This document shows, piece by piece, positions 6,621 through 18,600 of a stretch of 55,584 bases of DNA. The position numbers were made by a program, and so were the translations under genes. The notes under the pieces are model-generated. The model was not told the origin of the DNA and did not search any database. It was given only the letters and a program-made list of their open reading frames with translations. How positions within the stretch are numbered: position 1 is the first letter of the stretch; every line of letters starts with the position of its first letter. Source of the DNA: Rheinheimera sp. (lineage in GTDB: Bacteria > Pseudomonadota > Gammaproteobacteria > Enterobacterales > Alteromonadaceae); assembly GCA_008015325.1 (NCBI GenBank), contig SSFI01000094.1, positions 1 to 55,584 on the forward strand, read 5' to 3'.

Positions 6621-9600
6621 ATGCTCAATCTAGACTTGCTATTCAAACGCAGCCTGATTGCCGCTGCCACCGCTGTTTATGTGGCAGTACCGGTCAGTGC
6701 AGCGCCAGGCATGGTGAAACATGAAGGCACCAGTTTTCATTTACCTACTTTTACTGCTCGGGATGTAGAAAGCTTTAACCAGGAACGCCAGCAAGCGTTA
6801 GAAGGCAACCTCTATATCGGTGGCCCAGGCCTGGCAAACCGCCAGGCTGAAAAAGCCCGCTTTCAGCAAGTCTTTGTCCGCGATGAAAACGTCAGTGGCG
6901 TACAAAAATTTATCGTGCAATTTACTGATGCGCCTGTTGCCACTTATGACGGTTCATTACAGGGTTTTGTGGCTACTAAACCAAGTTCTGCCAATTTAGT
7001 TGTGAATAAAACCGGTGTGGATATCCAATCAGCGACGGTTAAGCAATATCAGAACTTCTTGTTAGAACGTCAGCAGGACGTCATCACTCAGGCACAAAGT
7101 GCCGGTGCCCGCTTAGAAGTGCAAAAGAGTTACACCCTGGCTAATAACGCCATGCTGGTGGAAATGACCCAAGAAGATGCGGAAATTCTGGCCAATCAGA
7201 CTGGTGTGAAACGCATCACCCCCCACCGCATTTTAAAGCTGCAGAGCGACCGTGGCGCTTCTTTTATTAATGCAGACAAACTTTGGACCGCGGCAGGCAT
7301 TCAAAAACCAATGCCTGTTCAAGGTGAGGGCATGGTCGTCGGCATCATTGATACAGGCATTAACACTGACCACATCGCCTTTGACGGCACCGGTTTTACC
7401 AACCCTCGTGGCAAATTCTATGGTGACTGTGAAGACACACCAGCCTTGTGTAACAACAAACTGATTGGTGTTCGTTCTTACCCTGAGATCACTGATACCT
7501 TCGCAGCACAGGAATTTCAGGCCAATCCATATGGGGTACCAAAATATGTACGGCCAGCCAATGGTGAAGATTATCATGGTCACGGCTCACACACGGCTTC
7601 CACTGCTGCTGGTAACAAAGTCGAAAATACGCCGCTGCAAGGTTTTGATGGCACCAAAACCAGCAATGGTATTAATTTAGGTTTTAACTTCCCGTCAACG
7701 TCTGGCGTAGCACCAAAAGCCCACATCATTTCCTATCAGGTGTGCTGGCCGGGTAATGGTGGCGACCCTTACGCCGGTTGCCCGGAATCGGCGATTTTAT
7801 CTGCCTTTGAAGATGCGATTCAGGATGGTGTCGATACCATTAACTTCTCAATCGGTGGTGCTGAAAGTTTCCCATGGGAAGATCCGATGGAGCTGGCTTT
7901 CCTTGCCGCCCGCGAAGCCGGGATTGCCGTTGCAGCTGCCGCGGGCAATTCAGGACCGAACTATTGGTCAGCCGACCATAGTTCACCCTGGGTGACGACT
8001 GTAGGGGCCTCGACCCATGACCGCCAGCTCAGCGCCGGCGATAAAACCCTCGCTAATTTTGAAGGTACACCGGCCAATTGGTTGCCGAAAAACCCGATTA
8101 AAGGCAAGAGCTTCAGCGGCAGTATCACCGGACAGGTAGTACTGGCGGAAAAATATCCTGATCCGAACACGAAAGACACCTATACAGCTGCCAGCTGTAA
8201 CGTGCCTTTCCCGGCTGGCACTTTTAAAGCTGACCAAATTGTCATTTGTGAACGCGGTGACATAGCCCGTACTGTTAAAGCCGATAACGTGAAAGCCGGT
8301 GGCGCGGGCGGCATCATATTGCAGAATATTGCATATAATGCGGACAATCTGGCAGCCGATGTATTCTCTGTGCCAGGTATTCAGGTGCCAATGGCATCCC
8401 GTTACACCTTACGGAACTGGGTACTGAACAGCAACGGCACAGCACGGGCGACTATTTCGGATTACAGCAACAGCTATACCTTTGACCCGAAAAAAGGTAA
8501 CAACCTGGCACAGTTCAGCTCGATGGGGCCAAGCCGCACCAACAATACGCTGGTACCAGATTTAACAGCACCAGGCGTTGATATTTATGCCGCCAATGCG
8601 GACGATCAACCATTCACCAATTCGCCGGCAGCATCTGACTGGACCTTTATGAGTGGTACTTCGATGGCTGCTCCGCATGTCACTGGTGCCCAGACCCTGC
8701 TGAAACAGCTGCATCCTACCTGGACACCAGCAGAAATTCAGTCCGCCCTGATGATGACTGCCAAACCTGTGTGGCTGAATATCCAGAACCAACTAGTCGA
8801 GCCTTTCTATAACTTTATGGCCGGTGCCGGTGCATTGACGTCGCCAGTGCCGCCAATGCCGGTCTGATTATGGATGAGAGCATTGAAAACTATAAAAATG
8901 CCAATCCAAACAACGGCGGTATTGCCAACTGGCTCAATCTGCCGTCTATGGTCGACATGGGGTGTGACGGGACCTGTAGCTGGTTACGCACAGTAAAAGC
9001 TACCCGTGACGGTACCTGGAAAGTAGAAAGCAAAGGCAAAGAAGAAGACGTTGAAATCACAGTCAGCCCAAGTGAATTCACGTTAAAAGCCGGCGAGAGC
9101 CAGACGCTGATTGTTAAAGCCCGTCTGCCAAAAGTGATCGAATCCAAAATTGAACCGGAAGAACCAGGTGCCCCATGGCAACTGGAAAACAATAACTACA
9201 CGCCGTTTAACGGCACTGTAACTTTGACCGAAGTTTCAGGTAAGTCGCCACAGGCACATTGGCCTATTGTAGCCTTTAACGTGCAGGACCAATTGCCGGT
9301 GTCTTACAATATGGACATCAGCCGCGACCAGGGCAGTGAGACCATGATCGTCAATACTGACGATTACTCCCAATTCACACCTCGAGTCTATGGCCCGGTG
9401 AAACCTACCACCTACAGCGCAGAGCTTGGCGCTGTCAGCGCTTATATCAATCTTGATAACATCAAGAAAGGCTGGAATATTCAAGCCTTGGATGTTCCTG
9501 CTGATACCAAACGTTTTGTAGTGGAAGTTCAGGACGCCAAAACGCAGAACACTGCTGAGGATAAAAATCCGCGTTATTTTAAACTGAGGCCTTATATCAT

Positions 9601-11620
9601 TGTTGGCCGGGATGAAAACGGCAATGGCGGCTTTATCCCATCAGAAGCCGATATGGCTGCAGATCCGTATGCGCTGGCAAACGAATATCACCGTGAAGTG
9701 CTGTGTGTATCAACCAGCGAATCAGAAAACAACTACTGTAATCTGCTGGAACCAAAAGCCGGCAAATACTGGGTTGCCACTGTGTACGTTGGTAGCACCA
9801 CCTCGCTGTTTAAAGCAGATGTAGTCACAGGTTACGCCATGTTGGGTAAAAATTCTGACAATGGTAAGCTGAGCCTGTCAGGCCCATCCAGCCATGATGG
9901 CAATGGTAATTATCCAATTGAACTGAATTGGAAACTTCCCGGCTCCAAACAGGGTGAACGCTATTACGCCGCCTTTGATTTGGGCAACAAGACTGGTGCT
10001 GAAGGCACATTGGGCTTCACTTCGCTGAATATCACCCGAGGCGAAGATACCCTGGTGTGGGACATTGATAAAACCAAAGCGCGCAGCATGGACAAGGTCA
10101 ATGTGAACGTCAAAATCCGGCCAAACCTGGAAAGCGACGACCGCAGTTATGACCTGAAAATGGCGCTGCCTGCAGGTATGCGCTTGGTACCGTCAACGCT
10201 GAAAACCAATAATGAAGCTGTTGCTGCTGCATTAAAAACGACAGAGCAAGGCTTCACTTTATCTGGTGTGCAGCCATCAACCCGACATATCCCTCGTGAA
10301 TATGTAATGACCACCAATGCAACGGACAATATGTGCCGAACACCACAAATTGACGAGCATTCTGATGGTAAATACATCAACCTGCATGAGTTTGGTATTC
10401 AACCCAATATGGAGTGGTTCGTCGGCGGCTCAAACAGCTATTTTGATGTACCGATTGATTGGATGTTCTGGCTGGAAGGTGCTGATTTCAAAGTATATAA
10501 CCAAGAGAATGCCGGCTTTATGCGCCTGCATCCGGTCGGTGCTATGCAATTTAATACCGCGTATTGGATGATGGGCTATCACCGTGGCCCAGGATTCCTG
10601 TATGAATCACTGGCACCATTCTGGCGTGGTAATTTTGAAACCAAGTATCGGCGTAACCCGGATAGTCCGTGGGGTCTGACCATGGCAACTCAATACGCCA
10701 GTGACCGACCAGATCTGGGCGACCTGTTGTTTATGGAATTCGACAATGTTACTGACAAAGTGACAAAAGAAGAGTTCGACTTCCAGGCGATTCTGCGTAG
10801 CGGTTTTGATGACCACCAGGGTAAATATGAAATCATTTACGCATATGACAACTTAGGCCCTAATATGGCAAAAGGTGTGGTGATGGTGGAAGGCTTTGAC
10901 AGCGTGTTCTCAGGCAACGCCGGCCCGAAAAACGGTCAGCTTTACTCAGTCCTTGGCTTTGACAATCTGGACAAACATCTGGCCAATGACCGCGTAGTTT
11001 GTTTTGATTACAAAGGCCCGGAGCAAAGTGAAATTGAAGTCAGCTTCACGGCGGTTGTGCAACCTCAGGCTACCGGTAAAGAGCTGGACGTGAAGTTCGA
11101 CTATGCGCTGGAAGGTCAGCCAGATGCCAAAGTAAGCCACAAAATTGCTGTCAGCGGTAACATTCAGCTGGCGCCAATAGCGGACAAAACAGTGGCTGAA
11201 AACGGCAAACTGGACAACATCGAAGTCATGTATGTTGATGCCAACAAAGTGCCAAATAAAGTTGAAGTGACCGGCAATAACGTCACTGCCGTGGTCAGCG
11301 GCGACCGTTTCAGCCTGACACCAAAAGCCGACTGGTTTGGTGAAACTGTGGTGACGGTGAAAGTGCGTGACACTGAATATGCCGACGATGTGGCGACCAC
11401 CAGCTTCAAGCTGACAGTCACTTCAGATGGCGTGGAAAAAGGTTGTATGGACAGCAAAGCCAGCAACTTTAATCCGGCCGCCAACAAAGACGATGGCAGC
11501 TGTCAGTATCCGGCCGCAGTTACCAATCCTCCAGCTGCAGCGAAAAGCTCAGGTGGTGCCTTTGGTGGTGCTGCGTTGATGCTGCTCGCACTGGCAGGTT
11601 TACGTCGCCGCCAGCGTTAA
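6621..11620 (+). pseudogene. Protease A: secreted S8 subtilase with GlyGly-CTERM, split by a frameshift
   Basis: Two adjoining frames, 6621-8867 (748 codons) and 8870-11620 (916 codons), together equal one subtilisin-like protease of about 1,666 residues, colinear with paralogs B and C. The first frame holds signal peptide, inhibitor-I9-type propeptide and the complete catalytic domain: Asp244 (VVGIIDTGIN), His321 (GHGSHTAS), Ser681 (MSGTSMAAPH), with a protease-associated insert before the Ser. The second holds Fn3-like, PPC-like and tandem-95/cadherin-like regions, a Cys motif (CMDSKASNFNPAANKDDGSC) and the sorting tail SSGGAFGGAALMLLALAG plus RRRQR. A missing base near 8832 breaks the GAGRIDV motif. 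ATG 8870 lacks a ribosome site. As written, the product is a catalytic fragment without surface-sorting tail; a sequencing error is possible. Confidence 0.85.
8826..8836 (+). other. Frameshift site in protease A (one base missing)
   Basis: Paralogs read G-(S/A)-G-R-I-D-V here. In A the codons for Gly (8829-8831) and Ile (8834-8836, other frame) are separated by two bases instead of three. No slippery heptamer or downstream pseudoknot is visible, so programmed frameshifting is unlikely. Confidence 0.8.
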
Positions 11621-11631
11621 TTGTTACAGTA

Positions 11632-11694
11632 CCCGCGATGCTGTCGCGGGTTCAGGATAAAACCCCCCCCGCCAAAACGGGGGTGGTTTTTTTT
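11632..11694. terminator. Bidirectional terminator between protease A and the TonB receptor
   Basis: Two hairpins. The first is CCCGCGA-TGCTG-TCGCGGG at 11632-11650. The second is a C-run/G-run stem at about 11661-11686 flanked by AAAA on the left and TTTTTTTT on the right, so it can stop transcription from both converging genes. Confidence 0.8.
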
Positions 11695-11740
11695 CAGCTT
11701 ATGCAAAGAGTTCAGTAACAGCGGGAGACTGTTGACACGG

Positions 11741-14101
11741 CTAAAATCGGTAATTAAGTTGCAGAACAACATGTCGCGGTTCACTGATGACGCCTGCATA
11801 AGCACCAGCCACTAACGGAATATCCTGACCGCTCAGCAGCACGTTTTGGTTGGTCAGGTTTTTACCTGCCAGCGCCAGTTGCCAGTGGCCGTCATCTGCC
11901 ACCAGCGCCAACCGTAAGTCCAGCGTCAGGCTGGACGGTTGCCGCAGCACAGGATCCAGATCGGCGTCGACAAAATAACCGGTCGAATAACCCAGTTGCA
12001 GCTCAGTGTGTAATTCTGTCCCAGAGCTTGCCGGTCGGATGTAACTGAAACGCCAGGCCGACGACCAGCGCGGCGCATAAGGCGTAGTCCGGCCGCTCAG
12101 ATCACAGGGCATGCCGGCCCCATACCGGGCGATATGCTGCACTGTGCAAGGGCCGTTCTGATAATCTCGGTAACGCGATTGCAGATAAGCCACCGAGGCA
12201 GACATCAGCCAGGCCGGCGCCCAGCTCCACTGCGTTTCCAGCTCCAGCCCCTGCGACACTGAAGCCGCCGCATTACCGACATCAAAGCCCTGGCCGTTCC
12301 AGCTGGTCACCTGCAAATCGGTGAAACGGGTATAAAAGGCCGCCAGGTTCAGCCGCAGCTGCTGTGGTAACAGGTCCGCTTTCATCCCCACTTCCAGCCC
12401 GTCGGCCTGCTCCTGGGCAAAATGCTGGCTGGCGTCCGTCGCTTCGGCCGCCGCATTGACGCCGCCGGCTTTAAAACCGCGCTCTGCACTCAGATACCAC
12501 AGCACATCAGGCGTTTGCGCAAACAACAGTTTCAGCGACGGCATCAGATTCAATTCACTGATCTCACCCTGATAACGCAGCTGTGGCGTCGCTACACCGA
12601 GCAGCCTGGCAGTGATGCTGGCATCTCGGTCTGCCGGCACAGCCTGCGGCAATTGCCGGCTGTGATAAGCCGCAATAATACCGGCACGCAACGCCGTTTT
12701 TTTCTCATAGCTGTATCGCAGGCCGAGCACCAGTTGCAGGCGGGGTTGCAGTTGCCACTGTCCTTGCAGGTAGGCAGACCAGACATCCGTCTGCTGGTCA
12801 AATCGCACCGTGCGATTCGCATCTGCCGGTCGAACGCCCAATTGCCATAAGGTCAGATCGGCCGGAGCATGTGGCTCCGCTAAGCGCGCCGGAGTGCGCT
12901 GCAGCACCTGCTCAAGTAACGGCGCTATCTCGCTGACCTGTACATCAGCCCAATAATCCAGCAGCAAATCAGACTGCAGGTAATAAAGACCGCCAATCCA
13001 GTGCAGACTGCGATCGCCGGTGGTATGCAGCCGAAGTTCCTGACTGAACTGACTGAAATCATGCTGGTCGGCGAGGCCAATAAAGGGCAACGGCGTGATA
13101 TCGCCATCGCGACTTTCCAACGTCTGATAAGCGGAATAACCGGTTACACTGGTCAGCACTACACTGCTGAAGCCCCGCTCCAGCTGCAATGTTGCCAGCT
13201 CCGTCTGGGTGTCGCGCAGTTCTGTTATCACGTGCTGATCGCTGCTTTTGTGCCGGTCGGCGCTGCTGTCAAAATCCAGCGGCAGGCTGTTACGCAACAG
13301 CTGCGACAGAGCACTGACCGGCTGCCAGCGGATCATTTGCCCCGGATTGCCCGCGATAGTGACATCGGTGTGTTCCAGTTTTAACCGGGCGTCCAGGGTG
13401 TCGGTTTGTCCGTGCAACGACAAGCGGATAATTTGTTCATCAGTCTGAGGTTCGCGCCGCGCAGCGGATTGATTTTGTAAATAACCATCACTCTGGCTGC
13501 TTTTAAATGCCAGTCTGGCTCCGAGCGAGTCGCCAAAACCACTATCGGCGAACCCACTGAAACTATAACGGGAAAATGCCGGCTCCCAGTCCAGCCAAAG
13601 CCCGGCGCTTGGTTCTGTGCCGGCACTGGCGCCCTGGGTGGTCAGGTTTAAAGCGCCGGCAATGGTATTTTTGCCGAGCAACACGCCCTGCGGGCCACGC
13701 AGTACTTCAACCCGGGCCAGATCCAAAAATGGCGCGCGATATTGCCGGTCCCGGCCCAGATAAATGCCGTCGACAAACAGACTGACTGCTTGCTCAAAAG
13801 CGCGGTTATTGCCAGAGCCTACACCGCGCAGATAGATAAAAGTGTTAATCGTACTGTCAGCAATCTTCAGGCCCGGCACCTGGGCGGACAGCTCGCTGAG
13901 ATCACTGATGGCCTGATTTTCAATTTGTTCCGTTTTCAGCACAGACGCTGACACCGGCACATCCTGCAGATTTTGCACAACTTTTTGTGCAGTGACTTCG
14001 ATAACTTCGAGACGGGATTGCGGCTCAGCCGCAGCCCAAAGCTGCGGGTGTATGGACAATGGCAGTAGGCAATAGCAGCAGATTTTCTGGTAGCAGTCCA
14101 T
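11741..14101 (-). CDS. TonB-dependent outer-membrane receptor
   Basis: 786 residues. After the signal peptide comes a TonB-box-like EVIEVTAQK, then a plug domain (DVPVSASVLKTEQIENQAIS, LRGVGSG, VDGIYLGR, RVEVLRGPQGVLLGKNTIAG) and a 22-strand-type barrel ending in RHVVLQLNYRF with the C-terminal aromatic of outer-membrane proteins. Such receptors import large or scarce substrates using TonB/ExbBD energy. The substrate is not readable; the plug resembles receptors annotated for siderophores or carbohydrates in marine bacteria. It lies 66 bases downstream of the MipA/OmpV-like gene on the same strand, so the two probably share the promoter at about 15090 and the GTACA operator. It may take up products of the neighbouring proteases, an inference from position only. 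Confidence 0.9.
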   Translation of the reverse strand: MDCYQKICCYCLLPLSIHPQLWAAAEPQSRLEVIEVTAQKVVQNLQDVPVSASVLKTEQIENQAISDLSELSAQVPGLKIADSTINTFIYLRGVGSGNNRAFEQAVSLFVDGIYLGRDRQYRAPFLDLARVEVLRGPQGVLLGKNTIAGALNLTTQGASAGTEPSAGLWLDWEPAFSRYSFSGFADSGFGDSLGARLAFKSSQSDGYLQNQSAARREPQTDEQIIRLSLHGQTDTLDARLKLEHTDVTIAGNPGQMIRWQPVSALSQLLRNSLPLDFDSSADRHKSSDQHVITELRDTQTELATLQLERGFSSVVLTSVTGYSAYQTLESRDGDITPLPFIGLADQHDFSQFSQELRLHTTGDRSLHWIGGLYYLQSDLLLDYWADVQVSEIAPLLEQVLQRTPARLAEPHAPADLTLWQLGVRPADANRTVRFDQQTDVWSAYLQGQWQLQPRLQLVLGLRYSYEKKTALRAGIIAAYHSRQLPQAVPADRDASITARLLGVATPQLRYQGEISELNLMPSLKLLFAQTPDVLWYLSAERGFKAGGVNAAAEATDASQHFAQEQADGLEVGMKADLLPQQLRLNLAAFYTRFTDLQVTSWNGQGFDVGNAAASVSQGLELETQWSWAPAWLMSASVAYLQSRYRDYQNGPCTVQHIARYGAGMPCDLSGRTTPYAPRWSSAWRFSYIRPASSGTELHTELQLGYSTGYFVDADLDPVLRQPSSLTLDLRLALVADDGHWQLALAGKNLTNQNVLLSGQDIPLVAGAYAGVISEPRHVVLQLNYRF

Positions 14102-14167
14102 GTTTCGTAGCCCTGAATCCTGACCCGATATTCAGTATAACCAGCGCTACAGGATCAGCCTCAGTGA

Positions 14168-15013
14168 TTAGAACTGATATAAAAAGCCGGTAAACCAGGT
14201 ATCCTGAATGCGGGTATGAAAGAAATAGTTGCGAGCATACAGCTCTGGCAAAAACTGACGATTCCAGTTCACCACCAGGCTCAGCTGCGGCGTCAACGTT
14301 GCACCAGCGGCCACTTTAAAAAAGCGGATAGCGCCTTCCCCCGGTGCATACAGGTACAGTTGCCCTTTGCTATCTTGCGGTTTTACTGCGAAGTAATAAT
14401 TACTGTAATCGCTGCTGAGCCGGCGCCAGCCAACGCCGAGCTGAACACCCAAATCAGCATTCAGCTGCTGCTGAAAACTGATTTCATTGAGCCACTCGTG
14501 GCCGTGATGCACCTGACTGATATCCTGATGCAAAGCAGATTTCAGCTGCCACTGTTCCGTCTGGTAATAAGCCGTCAGCCCGCCCAGATAGCTGAAATGG
14601 CGTTGTTGCGGCGTCAGCATGGTATCAAGTGAGACACCAAAAGGACTGGGGATCGGCAGATTACTGCCAAGCAATCCACGCAGCAAGGCCGGTTTCAGCC
14701 CTTTTTGCCGCACCAGCAGAGCGTCAAAACTTTGTTTGGTCGTCAAGTCCAGTGCAAATGCGCCGTGCTGGTACAGATTCAGGCCCAGATCCAGATTTTC
14801 CGCATAAAATTTGCCGTAATAGAACTGCCAGCGCGGCAGCAACTTCAGCATGGTATCGTCGCCGTCATGCAACGGATTTTCAAACCGGCCATAGCCTATG
14901 CCCAGCATGACCCGGCTCTGTAATTGAGGTCCGGTGTGCTCACCAGACTCGCTGGCTGCGGCAAAACCGGATATCGCGCACGCCAGCAGCGTCGCTTGCA
15001 GGTATTTTTTCAT
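14168..15013 (-). CDS. MipA/OmpV-family outer-membrane protein 1
   Basis: 281 residues: signal peptide (ATLLACAISGFAAA), then the MipA/OmpV pattern LGIGYGRFENP, LLPRWQFYYGKFYAENLDLG, amphipathic strands throughout and a terminal Phe (GFLYQF). Members are barrel proteins acting as porins, or as scaffolds for murein hydrolases (MipA) in E. coli. It is first in a probable two-gene operon with the TonB receptor. A closely related paralog sits at 49356, in an operon with a two-component system. Both have a GTACA-type element upstream, so they look like partners in one regulon. Confidence 0.8.
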   Translation of the reverse strand: MKKYLQATLLACAISGFAAASESGEHTGPQLQSRVMLGIGYGRFENPLHDGDDTMLKLLPRWQFYYGKFYAENLDLGLNLYQHGAFALDLTTKQSFDALLVRQKGLKPALLRGLLGSNLPIPSPFGVSLDTMLTPQQRHFSYLGGLTAYYQTEQWQLKSALHQDISQVHHGHEWLNEISFQQQLNADLGVQLGVGWRRLSSDYSNYYFAVKPQDSKGQLYLYAPGEGAIRFFKVAAGATLTPQLSLVVNWNRQFLPELYARNYFFHTRIQDTWFTGFLYQF

Positions 15014-15091
15014 CAGGCCTGTTCAGACTGTTAAACTGCCGAGCTATATATCAGAACATCACCAACAAGATCTAATAAAGTCGGCAATTTT

Positions 15092-15106
15092 GTACACAAT
15101 GATACA
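15092..15106 (-). promoter_or_regulatory. Tandem GTACA operator before the MipA/OmpV-TonB operon
   Basis: On the plus strand GTACA-CAATG-ATACA, 10-bp spacing, 79 bases before the start codon at 15013. Confidence 0.5.
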
Positions 15107-15572
15107 AAGCTGGTCTTGGGTATTATTTTTCCTGCACAGTATGCCCATCGTCAGATTCCGCTAAAAAGCGAATCAATACATAGCATTATGTAAAGTGCTC
15201 AATCGTTACATTGCGCTAAACTTCTGAGCATTGCGTGTTTTGTCAAATTTTCAGCGTCTTTTATCAATTAAAGCTGAATGAACTCAGGCAGATTAAAAAG
15301 TACTTAAGCAAAATACAGTTGCAAAGTTTGCTGTATTGCTGCGGTGAGTTGCAAAGCCTGGCGCTGCTGCCCATGCCCGGAAAACCACGGGCAGCAGAGC
15401 TCTGCTGTTTACCATAAAATGCAAACCAGACCTGCCCGCAGGAATGAGTTTGCGCTGCGACGTTTAGCATATAGACAGTTGCTTACCTGGCTGGCTCTTG
15501 ATAGAGCTGGCTTTTCTGCTTTCAAAAATCACTACAATTAGCGCCATTTTCACTGAAAATAACTGCAAAATT

Positions 15573-15587
15573 GTACACTTTTGCACA
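15573..15587 (+). promoter_or_regulatory. Tandem GTACA operator before protease B
   Basis: GTACA-CTTTT-GCACA, ending 82 bases before the GTG start. A TATAAC box at 15609-15614 follows in the context CCGGT-TATAAC, so the operator would sit just upstream of or over the -35 region, the classic place for an AraC-type activator. Confidence 0.6.
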
Positions 15588-15668
15588 ATCCCCTCCTGTT
15601 ATTCCGGTTATAACCAAGTCTTTCCGGGCAGACACATAACAGCAAAAAACATGTCCCCGGAGGATCCT

Positions 15669-18600
15669 GTGAAACTGAACACCTTAACCATGGCAATTTT
15701 AGCTGCCTGCGCCAGTGCCAGTGTGGCGACTGCCGCACCGGTCAATTCCGCCAGCCAACTTAATAAAATGCCTATCCCATCGGCAGAAATCCGCGCTCAA
15801 CTGCAAAAAGGCGTCAAGTCACGTCAGCTGGCAGTAAAAAATAACGGCGGAAAAAACCTGACCCTGGCCAACCGTAACCCGGAAGCCAAATACCGCCTGG
15901 CCAGCCCTGAGGGTAAACACGGCAAAGCCATTGACGGCAAACATAGCTACATCGTTGAACTGCATGGCCAAACTGTCGTTGCCGCGCAGGCTGCACAGCT
16001 GCAGGCTGCCGCTGCTGAACAGGGCAAAAATGCCCAGGCCGCACCACTGAACAGTGCAGCTTTACAGGCGCCTACAGCCGCAGCACAGCAATATAAACTG
16101 GAGCAATTACAACAACAGGTACTGCAGGATGCCGCCAGCGTGCTGGGCCGTACCTTACAGGTTGAGACCAGCTATCAGACTGTACTGAACGGCTTCAGTA
16201 CACTGCTCAGTGCCGACGAAGTAAAAGCGCTGGCCACACTCGGCCAGGTCAAACGCATTACCCCGGTACAGGTTTATCAGCTGCAAACTGACGCCGGCCC
16301 TGCGCATATCAGCGCCGACAAAGTCTGGAATGGTCAGACTGTCGTCACTAAAGGCCTGCAGGGTGAAGGGATGGTGGTCGGTATTCTGGATACCGGTATC
16401 AACACCGACCACGCCGCGTTCCAGCCAACCGGCGCTGATGGCTACACAGTAAAAAACCCGCTGGGTACCGGCACTTACCTTGGTGACTGCGCGACCGGTC
16501 CATTCGCTGAGCGTTGTAACGACAAACTGATCGGCGTCTACAGCTATAAAAAAATTACCGATGCCTATAAAGCCGACGAGTTTCAGGACCCGCAAAAACC
16601 CTGGTATGAACCGAATGTCGAGATCCGTCCGGCCTTTGGTGAAGACTACAACGGCCACGGCTCGCATACCGCCAGCACAGCCGCAGGCAACGTGCTGACC
16701 AACGTGCCATTGCAGGGTAACTCCGGCGCCGTTGGCGACGGTGTTGACACTGGTTTTAACTTCCCGCAAATCTCTGGTGTGGCGCCACATGCGAATATTG
16801 TGGCCTTTCAGGTGTGCTGGCCAGGTGGCAGCGGCGACCCATGGGCTGGTTGCCCGGGCGATGTGTTAGTGCGGGCGGTCGAAGATGCCGTCAAAGCCGG
16901 TGTTGACGTGATGAACTTCTCCATTGGCGGTTCTGAAGATTCGCCGTGGGAATCACCACTGGAGCAGGCATTCCTGGCTGCCAACGCGGCCGGAATTAAC
17001 GTCGCCGCCTCTGCCGGAAACTCTGGCAGCGATGGCTATAGTGAACTGATGGGCTATATCGATCACAGTTCACCCTGGTTGATGAACGTGGCAGCGTCCA
17101 CCCATAGCCGCTCTATTGATATCACCGGCAAAACGCTGACCGGCTTTAGCGGTGGTAATTCAACGCCAGACACTATCAGCGGTAATAGTATTTCCGGCGA
17201 AGTCGCAGGCCCGGTAGTACTGGCAGCGAATTTTGGTGATGCCCAGTGTCTGGAACCATTCCCAGAAGGCACTTTCAGCAATGGCGAAATCGTGGTTTGT
17301 GAACGTGGCAGCAATGCCCGCGTAGCTAAAGCCAACAACGTCAAAGCCGGCGGTGCTGCTGGCTTTGTCCTGTACAACACCAGCTGGGACAGCAGCAGCC
17401 AGGATGGCATGACCTTTAACGATGTTTATCCTATTCCGGGTATTCATGTGAACGCCTACGCTGGCGAGCAAATCAAAACCTGGCTGGCCGAAGGTACCGG
17501 TCATCAGGCGACTATTACTGCCGCACAAATTAATCGCAACCTGGATCCGGCTGCCGGTGATATGCTGGCCAACTTCTCGTCACGCGGCCCAAGCACTTAT
17601 GCGCCAGAGCATCTGATCCCAATGGTATCAGCGCCTGGTGTCGATATTTTTGCCGCAAACTCGGATGACCAACCCTTTACTGCTGCCGGCAACGCCAGTG
17701 ATTTCACCACGATGAGCGGTACTTCTATGGCATCACCGCATGTCGCCGGTGCTATGGCGCTGGTGCAACAAGCGCAGTCACAGTGGTCAGCGACGCAAGT
17801 ACAAAATGCCCTGCAGATGACCGCAGTACAAACGCTGAAATACAAACCGAACGACTGGAGCGATCCACTGGATGCCGGTATTTACCGTGGCGGCTCAGGC
17901 CGGATTGATGTGCAGCGCGCGGTGAACAGCGGCCTGCTGCTGGACGAAACCGAAGCCAATTTCCAGGCGGCAAACCCAGCCAATGGCGGCGCAATCCGTC
18001 AGCTGAATATGCCTGAACTGGTCAATATGAAGTGCCGTGAGACCTGTACCTGGGTCCGCACTTTTACCGCTGCACGTGACGGCGACTGGAAAGTTGAATC
18101 GGCCACTGGCGAAGTTTCATTCGAACTTTCTGCCACCCCAGCCCGTTTCAGCCTGAAAAAAGGCGAAACGCAAACCGTGGTATTTAAAGCCAAAATCCTC
18201 GACAGTCAGTCTAACTCACACAATTCTGAGCAGGAAATCCATGGTTCAGTGCGACTGGTCGCCGACCAGCCAAACATCCCATCGGTCTTTTTACCGGTTG
18301 CGGTGAAATATACCCACGGTGCCTTACCGGAAAACCTGCAGGTCACGGCGAATCGCAATACCGGCAAACACCAAATTGCCGGCTGGCAATTGCCGGAACT
18401 GAAAAATGGCAGCTTTACCGCTTCTGCACCAGTGAAAGCTGAACTGCGTACAGTGACGTTGCCACAGGACACCGATTTCTGCGGCTTTGCCTGTGATCAC
18501 CAAATCAGCGACTCAGAAGATGTACAAATCATTGATGTACCGGCCAATACCGACCGGTTAATCGTCGAAGTCACCAAACGGTTATCCAGTACTGCCGAAA

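Larger units (their letters stand above)
15014..15668. other. Divergent regulatory gap between MipA/OmpV 1 and protease B
   Basis: Holds a GTACA operator for each side (15092 and 15573). In between lie a 26-base near-palindrome at 15312-15337 (AATACAG...CTGTATT with GCAAA/TTTGC inside) and a hairpin with 9-bp arms, CTGCTGCCC at 15364-15372 and GGGCAGCAG at 15389-15397. No convincing ORF is seen; short frames here lack ribosome sites. Confidence 0.5.

Noticed and set aside
8820-8875. Programmed -1 ribosomal frameshift joining the two halves of protease A
   Set aside because: No slippery heptamer or obvious downstream stimulatory structure; a missing base relative to paralogs explains it better.
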